Source: Nostoc sp. WHI (lineage in GTDB: Bacteria; Cyanobacteriota; Cyanobacteriia; Cyanobacteriales; Nostocaceae). From it: DNA of 47,309 nucleotides. The stretch covers positions 1 through 47,309 of the forward strand of contig NZ_WBKM01000206.1 in NCBI RefSeq assembly GCF_015714725.1. The letters are read 5' to 3'. Position numbers and translations under genes: made by a program. Shown here piece by piece: positions 10,601 to 18,448 of the stretch (its first letter is position 1; the number at the start of each line of letters is the position of its first letter). Under the pieces are notes generated by a model that was given only the letters and a program-made list of their open reading frames with translations, ran no database searches and was not told the DNA's origin.

Positions 10601-13078
10601 ATTTGGAAGTTCCAAGCAGAACCAAACGGTGGCACCACTGGCAAGTTGATTGATCAAGTCAAAGATTTGGGCGGTATTCACCTCACCGACGACGTAGAAG
10701 GACTGACCATTTATTACGGCAAAAATGGCACAGGCTACTTGCTAGCATCCAGCCAAGGCGACAACACCTTTGTTGCTTACACTCGTGAAGGCAACAACGA
10801 ATATGTGGGTAACTTTGCCGTTGGTAACAATGGGGCAATTGACAGCGTACAAGAGTCAGACGGTGCAGAGGTAATTAACGTGCCACTGGGGCCTAACTTC
10901 CCATTTGGTTTGTTTGTCACTCAAGATGGTTCCAATGAACCTGCCACAATAGTTACCGATGGAGATGAAGCAGAAAACATCAGTTCTAACTTCAAGCTGG
11001 TGCCGTGGGAAAATATTGCCAATGCCTTCCCCAATTCTTTAGATATCGACACCACAAGTTACGATCCACGCAATCCAGTGGCTCAACCCAGGCTGACTAT
11101 CTATGAATTTGAAAACCTACCCAAGTTAGGTACGACCTCTGAAAATCAAGATATTTTCTTGGGTGGTTTTTCTGGGTTGTATTTCCAAGGGTTTGCAGCA
11201 AATGGCAACCTAAAGTTTGTTACCCACACAGACCGAGGCCCCAATGGTGAACCCGTTGGCGCTAACAGACCATTTTTCTTGCCCGACTTCCAGCCAGAAA
11301 TAGTCAGCTTTGAACTTAACCGCACCACAGGCGAAATCGGCATTACTAAGAGAACAGGATTATTCCGCCAAGATGGAACAACGCCATTAACGGGACTGCC
11401 TAATTTGCAAGCAGGAGCAAATGGCACAGCCTACACAGATGAAATTGCCGTTGACTTAGATAACAATGTCCTAGCTAACGATCCTTTGGGTGCTGATTTA
11501 GAGGGAATTGTAATTGCAGAAAATGGTGACTACTGGATGGTAGATGAGTATCGTCCGGCAATTTACCACTTTGATGTTAATGGTAAACTGATTGACCGCT
11601 TTATCCCTGAAGGAACTGCGATCGCACCCAGCCCAGATCAACCAGCAGGAACTTTTGGCACTGAGGCATTGCCAGCAGTTTATGCCCAACGCCGCAATAA
11701 CCGAGGATTTGAAGCTGTGGCGCTGGAAGGTAATAAATTATATGCCTTTATTCAGAGTGCGATCGATAATCCAGATGTTGCCAATGACGCGACTTCTAGG
11801 GGTTCTTTCAACCTGCGAATTCTGGAGTTTAACATTGTCACCAAGCAGGTAATAGGAGAGTATTTATATCGCCTGGAAGGTCTACCGTTAACCGACAAAA
11901 TTGGCGATGCAGTCTCATTGGGTAACGGCAAATTTGCGATCGTTGAGCGAGATGACAATGGTACATCTGCTGGCAATAAACTGATTTACCAAATTGATTT
12001 AGCTGGGGCGACCAACATCAACAACCCGGCTAACTTTACCTTACCAGCGGGTAAGACTATTGAACAACTGACCTCTGCGGAGTTAGCTGCTGCAAATATT
12101 ACCCTTGTGACCAAAAGTTTGATTGCTAATGCTGCTGAGTTGGGTTACACCGGAGTCGAAAAATTAGAAGGTCTGGCATTAGTAGCACCGAACACTCTAG
12201 CTTTAATTAACGACAACGACTTCAACGTTACGGGCAATACGGCTGCTGAAAAACTCGGTATTCTTGAACTACCCAATAACCTGCAAGTTGTAGAGCCTCC
12301 TTTCCCAAACAGCTTTGGTTCTAGCAACGACGATAATGTTACAGTTCAGCCAGGAGAATTGTTCTTTGCAGGTGACGGAGCAGACTTTGTAGAAGCTACT
12401 GAAGGTAACACAATCATTGCCGGGAACGGTGATGACACGGTGCTTGCAGGTAGTGACTCCTCAGTATCCGGGAATAACGGTGATGATCAGATATTTATTG
12501 GTCAAAACAGCCCTGCTGAAAAGACCAGTGCCGATGGTGGCAATGGTGATGATCTGATTGTCGTGGTGGAAGCTAGTGGTAGTAACAATTTGTTTGGAGC
12601 AGCAGGTGATGATACTCTCACAGTAGTTGAAGGTTCTCGCCAATTATTCTTCGGTGGCTCAGGTAACGATACCCTTACCAGTAACGGCAGCAATAACCGT
12701 CTTTACGGTGGTTCTGGGGATGACAAACTCTTCTCTAATATCAATGACTCGTTGTTTGGTGGCGATGGTGATGATGTGCTATTTGCTGGTCAAGGAGGTG
12801 GCGATCGCCTGAATGGTGGTACTGGTGCTGACCAATTCTGGATTGCTAATGGCAGTCTACCAACTAGCAAGAACATCGTGACTGATTTTGCGATCGGCAT
12901 TGACGTGATTGGGCTAGGTGGTATTGGCATCACTCAGTTTAGCGCTCTAACGCTATTACAACAGGGTAGTGACAGTCTGGTGAAAACTGGAAATACTGAA
13001 TTGGTTTCATTACTTGGAATTACATCAACTAGCCTCACAGCAAACGATTTCACTTTCTCTGTGAGTGTAGTGGCTTAG
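7646..13078 (+). CDS. Giant RTX exoenzyme: EEP domain, esterase-like, beta-propeller phytase, esterase-like
   Basis: 1810 aa from the ATG at 7646; an in-frame TTG at 7625 would add seven residues, and neither has a clear ribosome binding site. Domains: an EEP nuclease/phosphatase-like domain (about 1-380; INEFDYS, MGDQNADPLDGD, closing SSDHRLVFADV); a phytase-type esterase-like domain (about 390-760; GGLSGVTYD, NIEGITFGP); a beta-propeller phytase (about 770-1100; DADDPAVYVN, SYGLALYRS, DVEGLTIY), which in this family hydrolyses phytate using Ca2+; a second esterase-like domain (about 1150-1555; GGFSGLYF, DLEGIVIAENGDYW); then RTX repeats (about 1560-1715). RTX export is likely. With the preceding nuclease it suggests phosphate release from DNA and phytate. 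A 29-bp mobile repeat is inserted in frame near residue 530. Confidence 0.88.
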   Translation: MVTTGTIRFSQFNASLNRNAEGQLVTDLSTQGNAQAKAVAEIIQRNNPDVLLINEFDYSPEAVQLFRQNYLAVSQNGAAAVDYPYFYIAPSNTGIASGFDLNNNGAVVTTPGAAGYGDDAFGFGSFPGQFGMLLLSKYPIDTANIRTFQNFLWKDMPNALLPDDTATPQANDWYSEDELAVLRLSSKSHWDVPIQVNGETIHALVSHPTPPVFDGPEDRNGKRNHDEIRFWADYITPGKGDYIYDDGGKNGGINAGSSFVIMGDQNADPLDGDSFDNAIHQLLQNPGINTNVIPTSLGGPQQAALQGGANANHTGNPAFDTADFADTTPGNLRADYVLPSADLTIANSGVFWPLNTDPTFSPVGTFPFPSSDHRLVFADVQTGATEPGKTIPSVGFLAETTFVTGFIPAGVAGIVDGVQTPVGGLSGVTYDAVNNRYYAISDDRSVNAPARFYTFTADTQVTFTNVTPLKDSTGNFFAINTLDPEGIALTNNGTVFISSEGEANLGAGRVSDPFIKEFSLTTGQEVRRLSPPQASLLVPSKFLPLIEDTNGDSIVNTGDTQTSGVYNNLGFESLTISPDQKTLFTATENALSQDGLRASLTSGSPSRILQYNLVTGQPEKEYLYITDAIPESPNPSTGFADNGLVDLLAIDNRGTLLALERSFAQGVGNTIKIYEVSLQGATDISFYDSLNNLSTEQLAAIAPAQKRLVLNLNDLELPTDNIEGITFGPKLADGRQSIVLVSDNNFNQSQFTQILTLGADLVPTVAPTVETRPDLLDDETLPVDQRADADDPAVYVNATNSADSLVLTSVKNAGLRVYDLSGNLLQTVNPGGIRYNNIDLQYGFKLGNQSIDIAVASDRGNDKLAIFKINPNTPGQYLEDITDSNIGTIFQAAPFEPPYSASTRSSYGLALYRSPITNDYYVFTSRRETGDIAQFKLIDNGNGKIGAERVREFTVPTIGERDPQTEGMVVDQETGFLYIGQENVGIWKFQAEPNGGTTGKLIDQVKDLGGIHLTDDVEGLTIYYGKNGTGYLLASSQGDNTFVAYTREGNNEYVGNFAVGNNGAIDSVQESDGAEVINVPLGPNFPFGLFVTQDGSNEPATIVTDGDEAENISSNFKLVPWENIANAFPNSLDIDTTSYDPRNPVAQPRLTIYEFENLPKLGTTSENQDIFLGGFSGLYFQGFAANGNLKFVTHTDRGPNGEPVGANRPFFLPDFQPEIVSFELNRTTGEIGITKRTGLFRQDGTTPLTGLPNLQAGANGTAYTDEIAVDLDNNVLANDPLGADLEGIVIAENGDYWMVDEYRPAIYHFDVNGKLIDRFIPEGTAIAPSPDQPAGTFGTEALPAVYAQRRNNRGFEAVALEGNKLYAFIQSAIDNPDVANDATSRGSFNLRILEFNIVTKQVIGEYLYRLEGLPLTDKIGDAVSLGNGKFAIVERDDNGTSAGNKLIYQIDLAGATNINNPANFTLPAGKTIEQLTSAELAAANITLVTKSLIANAAELGYTGVEKLEGLALVAPNTLALINDNDFNVTGNTAAEKLGILELPNNLQVVEPPFPNSFGSSNDDNVTVQPGELFFAGDGADFVEATEGNTIIAGNGDDTVLAGSDSSVSGNNGDDQIFIGQNSPAEKTSADGGNGDDLIVVVEASGSNNLFGAAGDDTLTVVEGSRQLFFGGSGNDTLTSNGSNNRLYGGSGDDKLFSNINDSLFGGDGDDVLFAGQGGGDRLNGGTGADQFWIANGSLPTSKNIVTDFAIGIDVIGLGGIGITQFSALTLLQQGSDSLVKTGNTELVSLLGITSTSLTANDFTFSVSVVA
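9223..9251. repeat. 29-bp dispersed repeat inside the phytase gene, copy 2
   Basis: Same sequence as 1929-1957 except base 9. It encodes about ten residues, read here as RRLSPPQAS, between TGQEV and LLVPSKF in the first esterase-like domain. The reading frame is kept through the insertion. Confidence 0.75.
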
Positions 13079-13162
13079 GATCTTGGATTTAATTGTAGGG
13101 TGCGTTAGTGACAAATACTTGATGACCTTAACCTGTCACCAATGAACTGTACAGATTTTTTT

Positions 13163-13193
13163 AAAGCGAGGGAGTATTATTCCCTCGCTTTTT
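13163..13193 (+). terminator. Rho-independent terminator of the phytase gene
   Basis: AAAGCGAGGGA (13163-13173) pairs with TCCCTCGCTTT around a 7-base loop, and the arm runs into five Ts. It lies about 85 bases after the stop codon. Strong stem and classical form. Confidence 0.9.
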
Positions 13194-13318
13194 GTGTTTA
13201 TTACCTACTTCTGCATCTGCGGCAAGGCAAGGCTTGGTTAAGGTGCGTAGTCCTTAAAGATCCACCTTTTGTCCTGAGTTTGTGATTTAATTGCGTTCTG
13301 AGAGCGTAGTTTACCGCA

Positions 13319-13345
13319 CTTCTCTGCGAGAGGCTGCGCCAACGG
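13319..13345. repeat. 27-bp dispersed repeat (second family), copy 1
   Basis: CTTCTCTGCGAGAGGCTGCG and the following bases match the reverse complement of 21834-21860 at 24 of 27 positions. It lies in non-coding DNA immediately upstream of the Uma2 gene remnant, whose 5' part is missing. Confidence 0.65.
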
Positions 13346-13384
13346 CAAGGCTCAGTGACCACCGTAGGCGATCGCTTGCAAGTT

Positions 13385-13570
13385 TTGCAAGATAAAATGC
13401 AAGAGTATATTGATAATGACATATAAATCGGTTGGTTAATTAATAGAAAACAACGCCAAGTTTTTATTTATCGTTCTAATACTGCTATTGAAGTTTTAAA
13501 TAATCCTAAAACCCTTTGCGGTGAAACGTTGCTACCTGGTTTTATTTTTGATTTAAATCAAGTTTGGTAG
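13385..13570 (+). pseudogene. Uma2-family (DUF820) nuclease remnant with internal stop
   Basis: One frame reads LQDKMQEYIDNDI, TAA at 13424-13426, then IGWLINRKQRQVFIYR and, near the end, LPGFIFDLNQVW followed by TAG. This is the C-terminal third of an Uma2-family protein (PD-(D/E)XK fold, abundant in cyanobacteria), with one nonsense codon and no N-terminus. The region upstream is repeat-derived. It will not make a working enzyme. Confidence 0.8.
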
Positions 13571-13687
13571 GCAGTAAGCTAGTTTTATAGTACCGAAAAA
13601 GGCTAATCTAGATACAATACCAGTGTTTATACAAAGAGCTAAAACAGTTACACTCAAAGCATGATCAAATAAAAATGCTAGGAATCT

Positions 13688-14104
13688 ATGCCAGCGAAAG
13701 ACATATTCCATGATGCAGTAAGACGAGCTTTAGAGAAAGAGGGTTGGCTCATCACTAACGACCCGCTTTTCCTCCGTTTTGGTGGTTTGGATATGTACAT
13801 CGACCTCGGTGCAGAGAAAGTTTTAGCAGCTGAACGAAATCAAGAAAAAATTGCGGTTGAAGTTAAAAGCTTTGTTGCTCCATCTACTACAACTGAATTT
13901 AGTACTGCTCTAGGACAGTATCTCAAATATCAATTAGCACTTGAAGAAGAACAACCTGAGAGACTTTTATATTTAGCAGTTCCTTTAGACACCTATCGTT
14001 CTTTTTTTACTTTAGAACTGCCAAACTTATTAATCCAACGCTACCAAGTTCGGCTGATTGTTTTCGACCCAGAAGAGGAGGCGATCGTAAAATGGCAAAA
14101 GTAG
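13688..14104 (+). CDS. xisH: XisH family protein
   Basis: 138 aa, the usual XisH length. Features are MPAKDIFHDAVRRALEKEGW at the start, YIDLGAEK, then AAERNQEKIAVEVKSF, a PD-(D/E)XK-like core (E then VEVKSF). XisH was named as a controlling factor for excision of the fdxN element in Anabaena, but homologues are common in cyanobacteria away from that element. AGGA precedes the ATG by six bases. It overlaps xisI by 13 bases, so the two are translated as a pair. No xisF-type recombinase or fdxN gene is nearby; molecular function here is unproven. Confidence 0.92.
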   Translation: MPAKDIFHDAVRRALEKEGWLITNDPLFLRFGGLDMYIDLGAEKVLAAERNQEKIAVEVKSFVAPSTTTEFSTALGQYLKYQLALEEEQPERLLYLAVPLDTYRSFFTLELPNLLIQRYQVRLIVFDPEEEAIVKWQK

Positions 14105-14427
14105 AACAGTACCGTCAACTTATTCAAGAACTGTTGCTAGCTTACAGCGAAATTAAAGCCAGCAACGAAGAAGTCGAAGCAGAAGTTATTTTTGATAGAG
14201 AACGCGATCGCTACCAAGTTGTCAACGCGGGGTGGTCAAATAAGCGCCGTGTATATGGCTGTGTTTTGCATCTAGATATTAAAAACGAAAAAATTTGGAT
14301 TCAACACGATGGTACTGAAGGAGGTATCGCCAATGAACTTATTAGTCGAGGTATACCCAAAAAAGACATCGTTTTGGCTTTTCATTCCCCCTTTAAACGA
14401 CAATTTACCGAGTTCGCTGTTGGTTAA
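14092..14427 (+). CDS. xisI: XisI family protein
   Basis: 111 aa. Typical XisI features: KVEQYRQLIQELLLAY at the N-terminus, then ERDRYQVVNAGW, HLDIKNEKIWIQHDGTE and GIPKKDIVLAFH. The start lies inside the 3' end of xisH (13-base overlap), the standard arrangement. XisI is the partner of XisH in fdxN-element excision control in Anabaena; solitary pairs like this one are of unknown role and sometimes sit in defence-rich regions, as here. Confidence 0.92.
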   Translation: MAKVEQYRQLIQELLLAYSEIKASNEEVEAEVIFDRERDRYQVVNAGWSNKRRVYGCVLHLDIKNEKIWIQHDGTEGGIANELISRGIPKKDIVLAFHSPFKRQFTEFAVG

Positions 14428-14660
14428 TATAGCTGAGGATTGAAAGCAACCCAATCACTCTTGATTAATAGAGTTGAGTTAGAGTAATTTCAATCGCTAA
14501 ACTTTTCGTAATTTAAGATATAGCCAGAAGCTCAACAAACGGCTAACTCTAGGCATGACAATATAAGTCAACAGCAAAACCATTGTAATGGTAATGATCA
14601 ACGAAATAATCAAGGGTGGTAAACCACGAAGCAGAAGAACTAAGAACGTACTCAAAATAT

Positions 14661-14932
14661 ATGAACACAACACCCTCTAAAAGCGAAACAGATGAAATGT
14701 TCAAGTGGTTAAATCGTAACCGCCAGATGTTATTAGACTTAATATAAAAATCAATATATTGCTTACAATGCAAATGGAATAATTGCTCACAGCGAAAACT
14801 TACGCGAAGTTTTAGCATTAGGTAATGCTGCAAAACAGCCTTTTTTAATTTACCTAGTTCCCCGTCGCACTGCTTCTATAGAAATAAATTTTACCAATTC
14901 GCTTCAGCACCCTCACTCACCATGATTGTTAA
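14661..14932 (+). pseudogene. Frameshifted small gene (DUF5678-like)
   Basis: An ATG at 14661 opens MNTTPSKSETDEMFKWLNRN and stops at 14745. If one A near 14741-14742 is skipped, the frame continues YKNQYIAYNANGIIAHSENL, then REVLALGNAAKQPFLIYLVP and RRTASIEI. Skipping one T near 14890 gives LPIRFSTLTHHDC and TAA at 14930. The combined product (about 90 aa) resembles small cyanobacterial proteins of the DUF5678 type (…KYIAYN…GLIAHGENL…IYLVPRRTASIEILPIRF). Two independent one-base insertions indicate a pseudogene, or sequencing errors at short homopolymers. The rest of 14428-14944 contains no other gene. Confidence 0.65.
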
Positions 14933-14944
14933 CAATCTGGCTCA

Positions 14945-15331
14945 CTAGCTTAAGGGTTCAATCAACCCACGTTTGACAGCTTCGCTCAACGCAGTGGCTT
15001 TTCTTAAAAGTCCTTCTTGATATACCTGCATCAGGGTTTGTAACTCTAAGCGATCGTTTTCAGTAAGAGTCCCTGATTGTTGGCGATCGAGTAGTTCACT
15101 TAATCGTGCATCCTGTGCCGATTCCATTTGCAATTCAGTCAGCACCAGGACTTGTTCATCAGAAAGGGCAAATACAGGCTCAAGGTCGGTAATGTCCCCA
15201 CTGACAGGCGGAATTGAAAGTTGAATGGTATCTACTAAAATACTGGCAACATCACGATTTGCCAACCGTGCAAAGCGTTCTGCACGTTGGTAAATCTCGT
15301 CTGGAAGGGTAATGATAATTTGGGTACTCAT
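14945..15331 (-). CDS. Small cyanobacterial protein, antitoxin-like
   Basis: 128 aa. It begins MSTQIIITLPDEIYQRAERF, a ribbon-helix-helix-like beta strand and helix, followed by LANRDVASILVDTIQ. The C-terminal half is helical with LSELLDRQQSGTLTENDRLE and LLRKATALSEAVKRG. Proteins of this layout are frequent in cyanobacteria next to PIN, HNH or Uma2 genes and are presumed antitoxins or DNA-binding regulators. No partner toxin is adjacent: upstream lies only a decayed Uma2 tail. It may be an orphan antitoxin. Confidence 0.6.
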   Translation of the reverse strand: MSTQIIITLPDEIYQRAERFARLANRDVASILVDTIQLSIPPVSGDITDLEPVFALSDEQVLVLTELQMESAQDARLSELLDRQQSGTLTENDRLELQTLMQVYQEGLLRKATALSEAVKRGLIEPLS

Positions 15332-15418
15332 AGCTCTTGTAAATACTTCTCTCTATTCTCACTTGCAATTAGTAATTATGTGTTTCACAGTAACAAAAAC
15401 TGAAGAATCTAATTTAAG

Positions 15419-15478
15419 ACACTGTGCAGCGAAGCGTTACTACCTGGGTTTGTTTTAGATTTAAGTCAAGTTTGTTAG
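15419..15478 (+). pseudogene. Second Uma2-family C-terminal remnant
   Basis: The frame ending at TAG 15476-15478 reads TLCSEALLPGFVLDLSQVC, the tail of an Uma2-family protein, closely similar to the tail at 13530-13570. Upstream the frame is broken by stops. It sits about 100 bases before the helicase-HNH gene. Confidence 0.65.
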
Positions 15479-15579
15479 TAAAAATTTCAAAAGATGAGGT
15501 TTAAACATACATTATGGGCAAACTAACCTAGTGGTCAAATTATTATCACTAGATAAAAACCGAATCGGACAACACCATT

Positions 15580-18126
15580 ATGTACGAACCCATCAATCTT
15601 GATAAATTAAGAGATCAATCTGCTAACCACCACTCTAAAACACCCTTCCAGCATCAAATTGAGGCATTTGAAGCCCTGAGTCAAACATTTAAATTTGGCA
15701 GTGAAAAACCGGGTAGTGGAATTTTAGTACTTCCTACGGGTGCTGGCAAGACATTTACGGCTGTCAGATGGTTATGTGATCATGTAATCCCTAAAAATAT
15801 TAAGATTCTTTGGTTAGCTCCTTCATTTTACCTGTTGGATCAAGCATTAGCTACTTTTAAAAATAGTGCCACAAATATTCCAGAGCCGAAGAAAACGTTA
15901 AAGATTCGGTGCTTTTCTAGCAATCCTTCTCATGCGAAAGCATCATCAATACAACTAACTGATGATATTGTCATCATGACAATACAAACAGCTATCAATT
16001 ATTTACATACTGATGGTAAAGACAACTCTGGTCATAAAGTTGAAACAGCGTTCAAGAAATTTATTGATAGTTGTAAAGAAACAGGACTTTTTGTAGTAGT
16101 CGATGAAGCTCATCATTCACCAGCCTATGGTTGCAGAAACTTATTAATTGGTGAAAAAAGTTCTGCTTTAGGGCTTCGCGGTTTAGTCCCAGGATTACAT
16201 CTGTTAGGTCTAACAGCTACACCAACTTATAATGATAGGGCTAGAAGGGGTTGGCTTTGGAAAATATTTGAGAATGAAATTATTTATGAAGCTAAAAAAG
16301 AAAGTTTAATATTACAAGAAATTTTAGCTAGACCTAAGTATATTGAAGTTTCAACTGGGAAAGAATTGGAAGTTGATGACGGATTATATGATCGGTTAGT
16401 TAAACAACATAAAGACCTCCCAGAATCAATTATTAACAAGCTTGCAACTGATAAACACAGAAACAATTTCATAGTAGATACTTATGCATCAAATAAAGAA
16501 GCTTATGGGAAAACCATTATCTTTGCTGACCGTTGGTTTCAATGCGTCTATATAAAAGAAAAGCTTATCGAAAAGGGCAAGCTTCTTGAAAAGGAGATTA
16601 GAGTAGACGCAATTTATTCACATATAGATGCTGATCCAGGTTCTGCGGAGGCGAGAAATAAACGTACTCAAAGTGATAATCAAAGGATTATGGAGGAATT
16701 TAGAGATGGTAAGCTTGATGTTTTAATCAATGTACGAATGCTAACAGAGGGTGTTGATGTTCCTAATGTTCAGACAGTATTTATTACTCGCCAAACAACA
16801 AGCTCTATCTTAATGACTCAAATGATTGGTAGAGCATTAAGGGGTAAAAAAGTAGGAGGTAGCAGTGAGGCAAATATAGTTTTATTCTTCGATGAATGGA
16901 AACGTTTAATTGATTGGGCAGACCCAAAAGCTGGTGAAACAATTGATGATACAAAACCTGTTGTAATAGGACATTATCCACTGGAATATATATCAATTCG
17001 TCTAATCGAAGAATTATCGAAGTCAATTGTGACTGGTGGAGATTATCGAATAGAATACAAAAAAATATGTCCTATTGGATGGTATAAAACTGAAATTGTA
17101 TATCCTAACGCTGACAATAAGCATAAATCAACGGAAGCATCTACTGAATTTGTGATGGTATATGAACATACGAAAGATAAATTTAAGGATTTTATTAAAT
17201 TCATTCTTTCCGCAAACTTACTAGATGAATCGTCTAAAGAATATCTTGATGATGAATTGATGCAGCCTAAAGTTGAAAAATGGATAAATAAATGTTTCGA
17301 CCGCAAAACTGATGATATTGGACAAAAGCTTGAGCCAGATTTAATTAAAATTGTTCGCCACATTGCTCAAGATCCATATCAATCTGCACCAGAATACCAT
17401 TCATTTGAGCAAAGAGAAACCTATGACTTAGATAAAATTGCTTATAAAGTAATTGATTTTTCATCTCGCTTAAAATACGAATATTTAGACAAGGAGTTTT
17501 CTCAGCCCGAAACATTGTGGAAAGTTTTTTACAAAAGCTTGATTCGATTTGAAACAGCTGTTGATGCAGCAATTAGAAACATTATTAATCCTAAGCCTGA
17601 AGGTAAAATTACTCCATCTGAGATTATTCCACCAGAAATAATAGAACTAAACGAAGTAGAAAAAGAAGAAGTTAAAAAACGAGACGGGTATACTTGTCTA
17701 TGTTGTGGAGTCAATACCAAAGGTAAATTACAAATCGATCATATTAAACCGTTTTCTATGGGTGGTGAAACATCTAAAGAAAACTCACAAACTCTGTGTG
17801 TTACTTGCAATAGATGTAAAGGCCAGCATGAAATTGATTTTAGGTGTAATACAACAAAATTGATTACTCAACAAAATCTTGATTTATCATTTATATCAGA
17901 TCGTGAAAAGCCTATAAATACTCTAACAAGAGTAGTTAACTTCTTTTATCATTGCAAAGCAGTTTCCAAAATTGATTGGGAGGTATATACTTACACTTAC
18001 AACATATATTTGTACCCTAGTAACAATCCTGAATGGTTGCTTCGACATAAAGCAGAACTTCTTAAGTTAATTAAAAATAAGCCTGATTGTCATGCTGAAC
18101 ACATCAATGTTAGTACGATGAAATAA
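15580..18126 (+). CDS. SF2 DEAD/DEAH helicase fused to C-terminal HNH nuclease
   Basis: 848 aa. The helicase core has Walker A LPTGAGKTFT (about 50), DEAH box VVDEAHHS (about 174), motif III LTATPTY (about 212), and in the second RecA lobe LINVRMLTEGVDVP and motif VI QMIGRALRG (about 415). A helical middle region of roughly 250 residues is unassigned. An HNH nuclease follows at about 695-745: CLCCG, QIDHIKPFSMGG, CVTCNRCKGQHEIDF, with paired CxxC zinc ligands and the DH and H residues. The arrangement is that of a DNA-dependent ATPase carrying a nuclease, like many single-gene phage-defence proteins and type III restriction-like enzymes. The AT-rich sequence, flanking toxin-antitoxin genes and hsdR stub support a defence role; this is inference. 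Confidence 0.85.
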   Translation: MYEPINLDKLRDQSANHHSKTPFQHQIEAFEALSQTFKFGSEKPGSGILVLPTGAGKTFTAVRWLCDHVIPKNIKILWLAPSFYLLDQALATFKNSATNIPEPKKTLKIRCFSSNPSHAKASSIQLTDDIVIMTIQTAINYLHTDGKDNSGHKVETAFKKFIDSCKETGLFVVVDEAHHSPAYGCRNLLIGEKSSALGLRGLVPGLHLLGLTATPTYNDRARRGWLWKIFENEIIYEAKKESLILQEILARPKYIEVSTGKELEVDDGLYDRLVKQHKDLPESIINKLATDKHRNNFIVDTYASNKEAYGKTIIFADRWFQCVYIKEKLIEKGKLLEKEIRVDAIYSHIDADPGSAEARNKRTQSDNQRIMEEFRDGKLDVLINVRMLTEGVDVPNVQTVFITRQTTSSILMTQMIGRALRGKKVGGSSEANIVLFFDEWKRLIDWADPKAGETIDDTKPVVIGHYPLEYISIRLIEELSKSIVTGGDYRIEYKKICPIGWYKTEIVYPNADNKHKSTEASTEFVMVYEHTKDKFKDFIKFILSANLLDESSKEYLDDELMQPKVEKWINKCFDRKTDDIGQKLEPDLIKIVRHIAQDPYQSAPEYHSFEQRETYDLDKIAYKVIDFSSRLKYEYLDKEFSQPETLWKVFYKSLIRFETAVDAAIRNIINPKPEGKITPSEIIPPEIIELNEVEKEEVKKRDGYTCLCCGVNTKGKLQIDHIKPFSMGGETSKENSQTLCVTCNRCKGQHEIDFRCNTTKLITQQNLDLSFISDREKPINTLTRVVNFFYHCKAVSKIDWEVYTYTYNIYLYPSNNPEWLLRHKAELLKLIKNKPDCHAEHINVSTMK

Positions 18127-18214
18127 AATTACTAATTTTAAATTAGTATTGACTAGACTAATTAACAAAATCATTCATATTGCATAAATTTTATTTAACA
18201 CAACCGAGGACAAA

Positions 18215-18448
18215 ATGATGACCATTATCACAATAGATGATGAACTAATTAATGAAATTATCGCACTCAGTCACTATGAAAATCCACAGGAAGCAGTCAT
18301 TAAAATATTATCCAATTACTTGCAGCAGCAAAAAAAAGACCTGCCTTTGTTTGAGCGACTACGTTTTATAGACGACGAATCTGCCGAAGATGATATCGCC
18401 TCGTTGTTTGAACGTGATAGAGACACAGGCAGGAATTTTGAACTATGA
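18215..18448 (+). CDS. VapB-type antitoxin
   Basis: 77 aa, starting MMTIITIDDELINEIIALSH, a swapped-hairpin or RHH-type antitoxin N-terminus, and ending in an acidic, disordered tail (DDESAEDDIASLFERDRDTG) that would wrap a toxin. GAGG lies five bases before the first ATG and eight before the second (18218), so either may be used. Its stop overlaps the start of the PIN toxin by four bases (ATGA), the classical toxin-antitoxin arrangement. Confidence 0.85.
   Translation: MMTIITIDDELINEIIALSHYENPQEAVIKILSNYLQQQKKDLPLFERLRFIDDESAEDDIASLFERDRDTGRNFEL

Noticed and set aside
14945..15580. Toxin-antitoxin pair of the antitoxin-like gene with the helicase-HNH gene
   Set aside because: They are divergent, about 250 bases apart with an Uma2 remnant between them, unlike a toxin-antitoxin operon.
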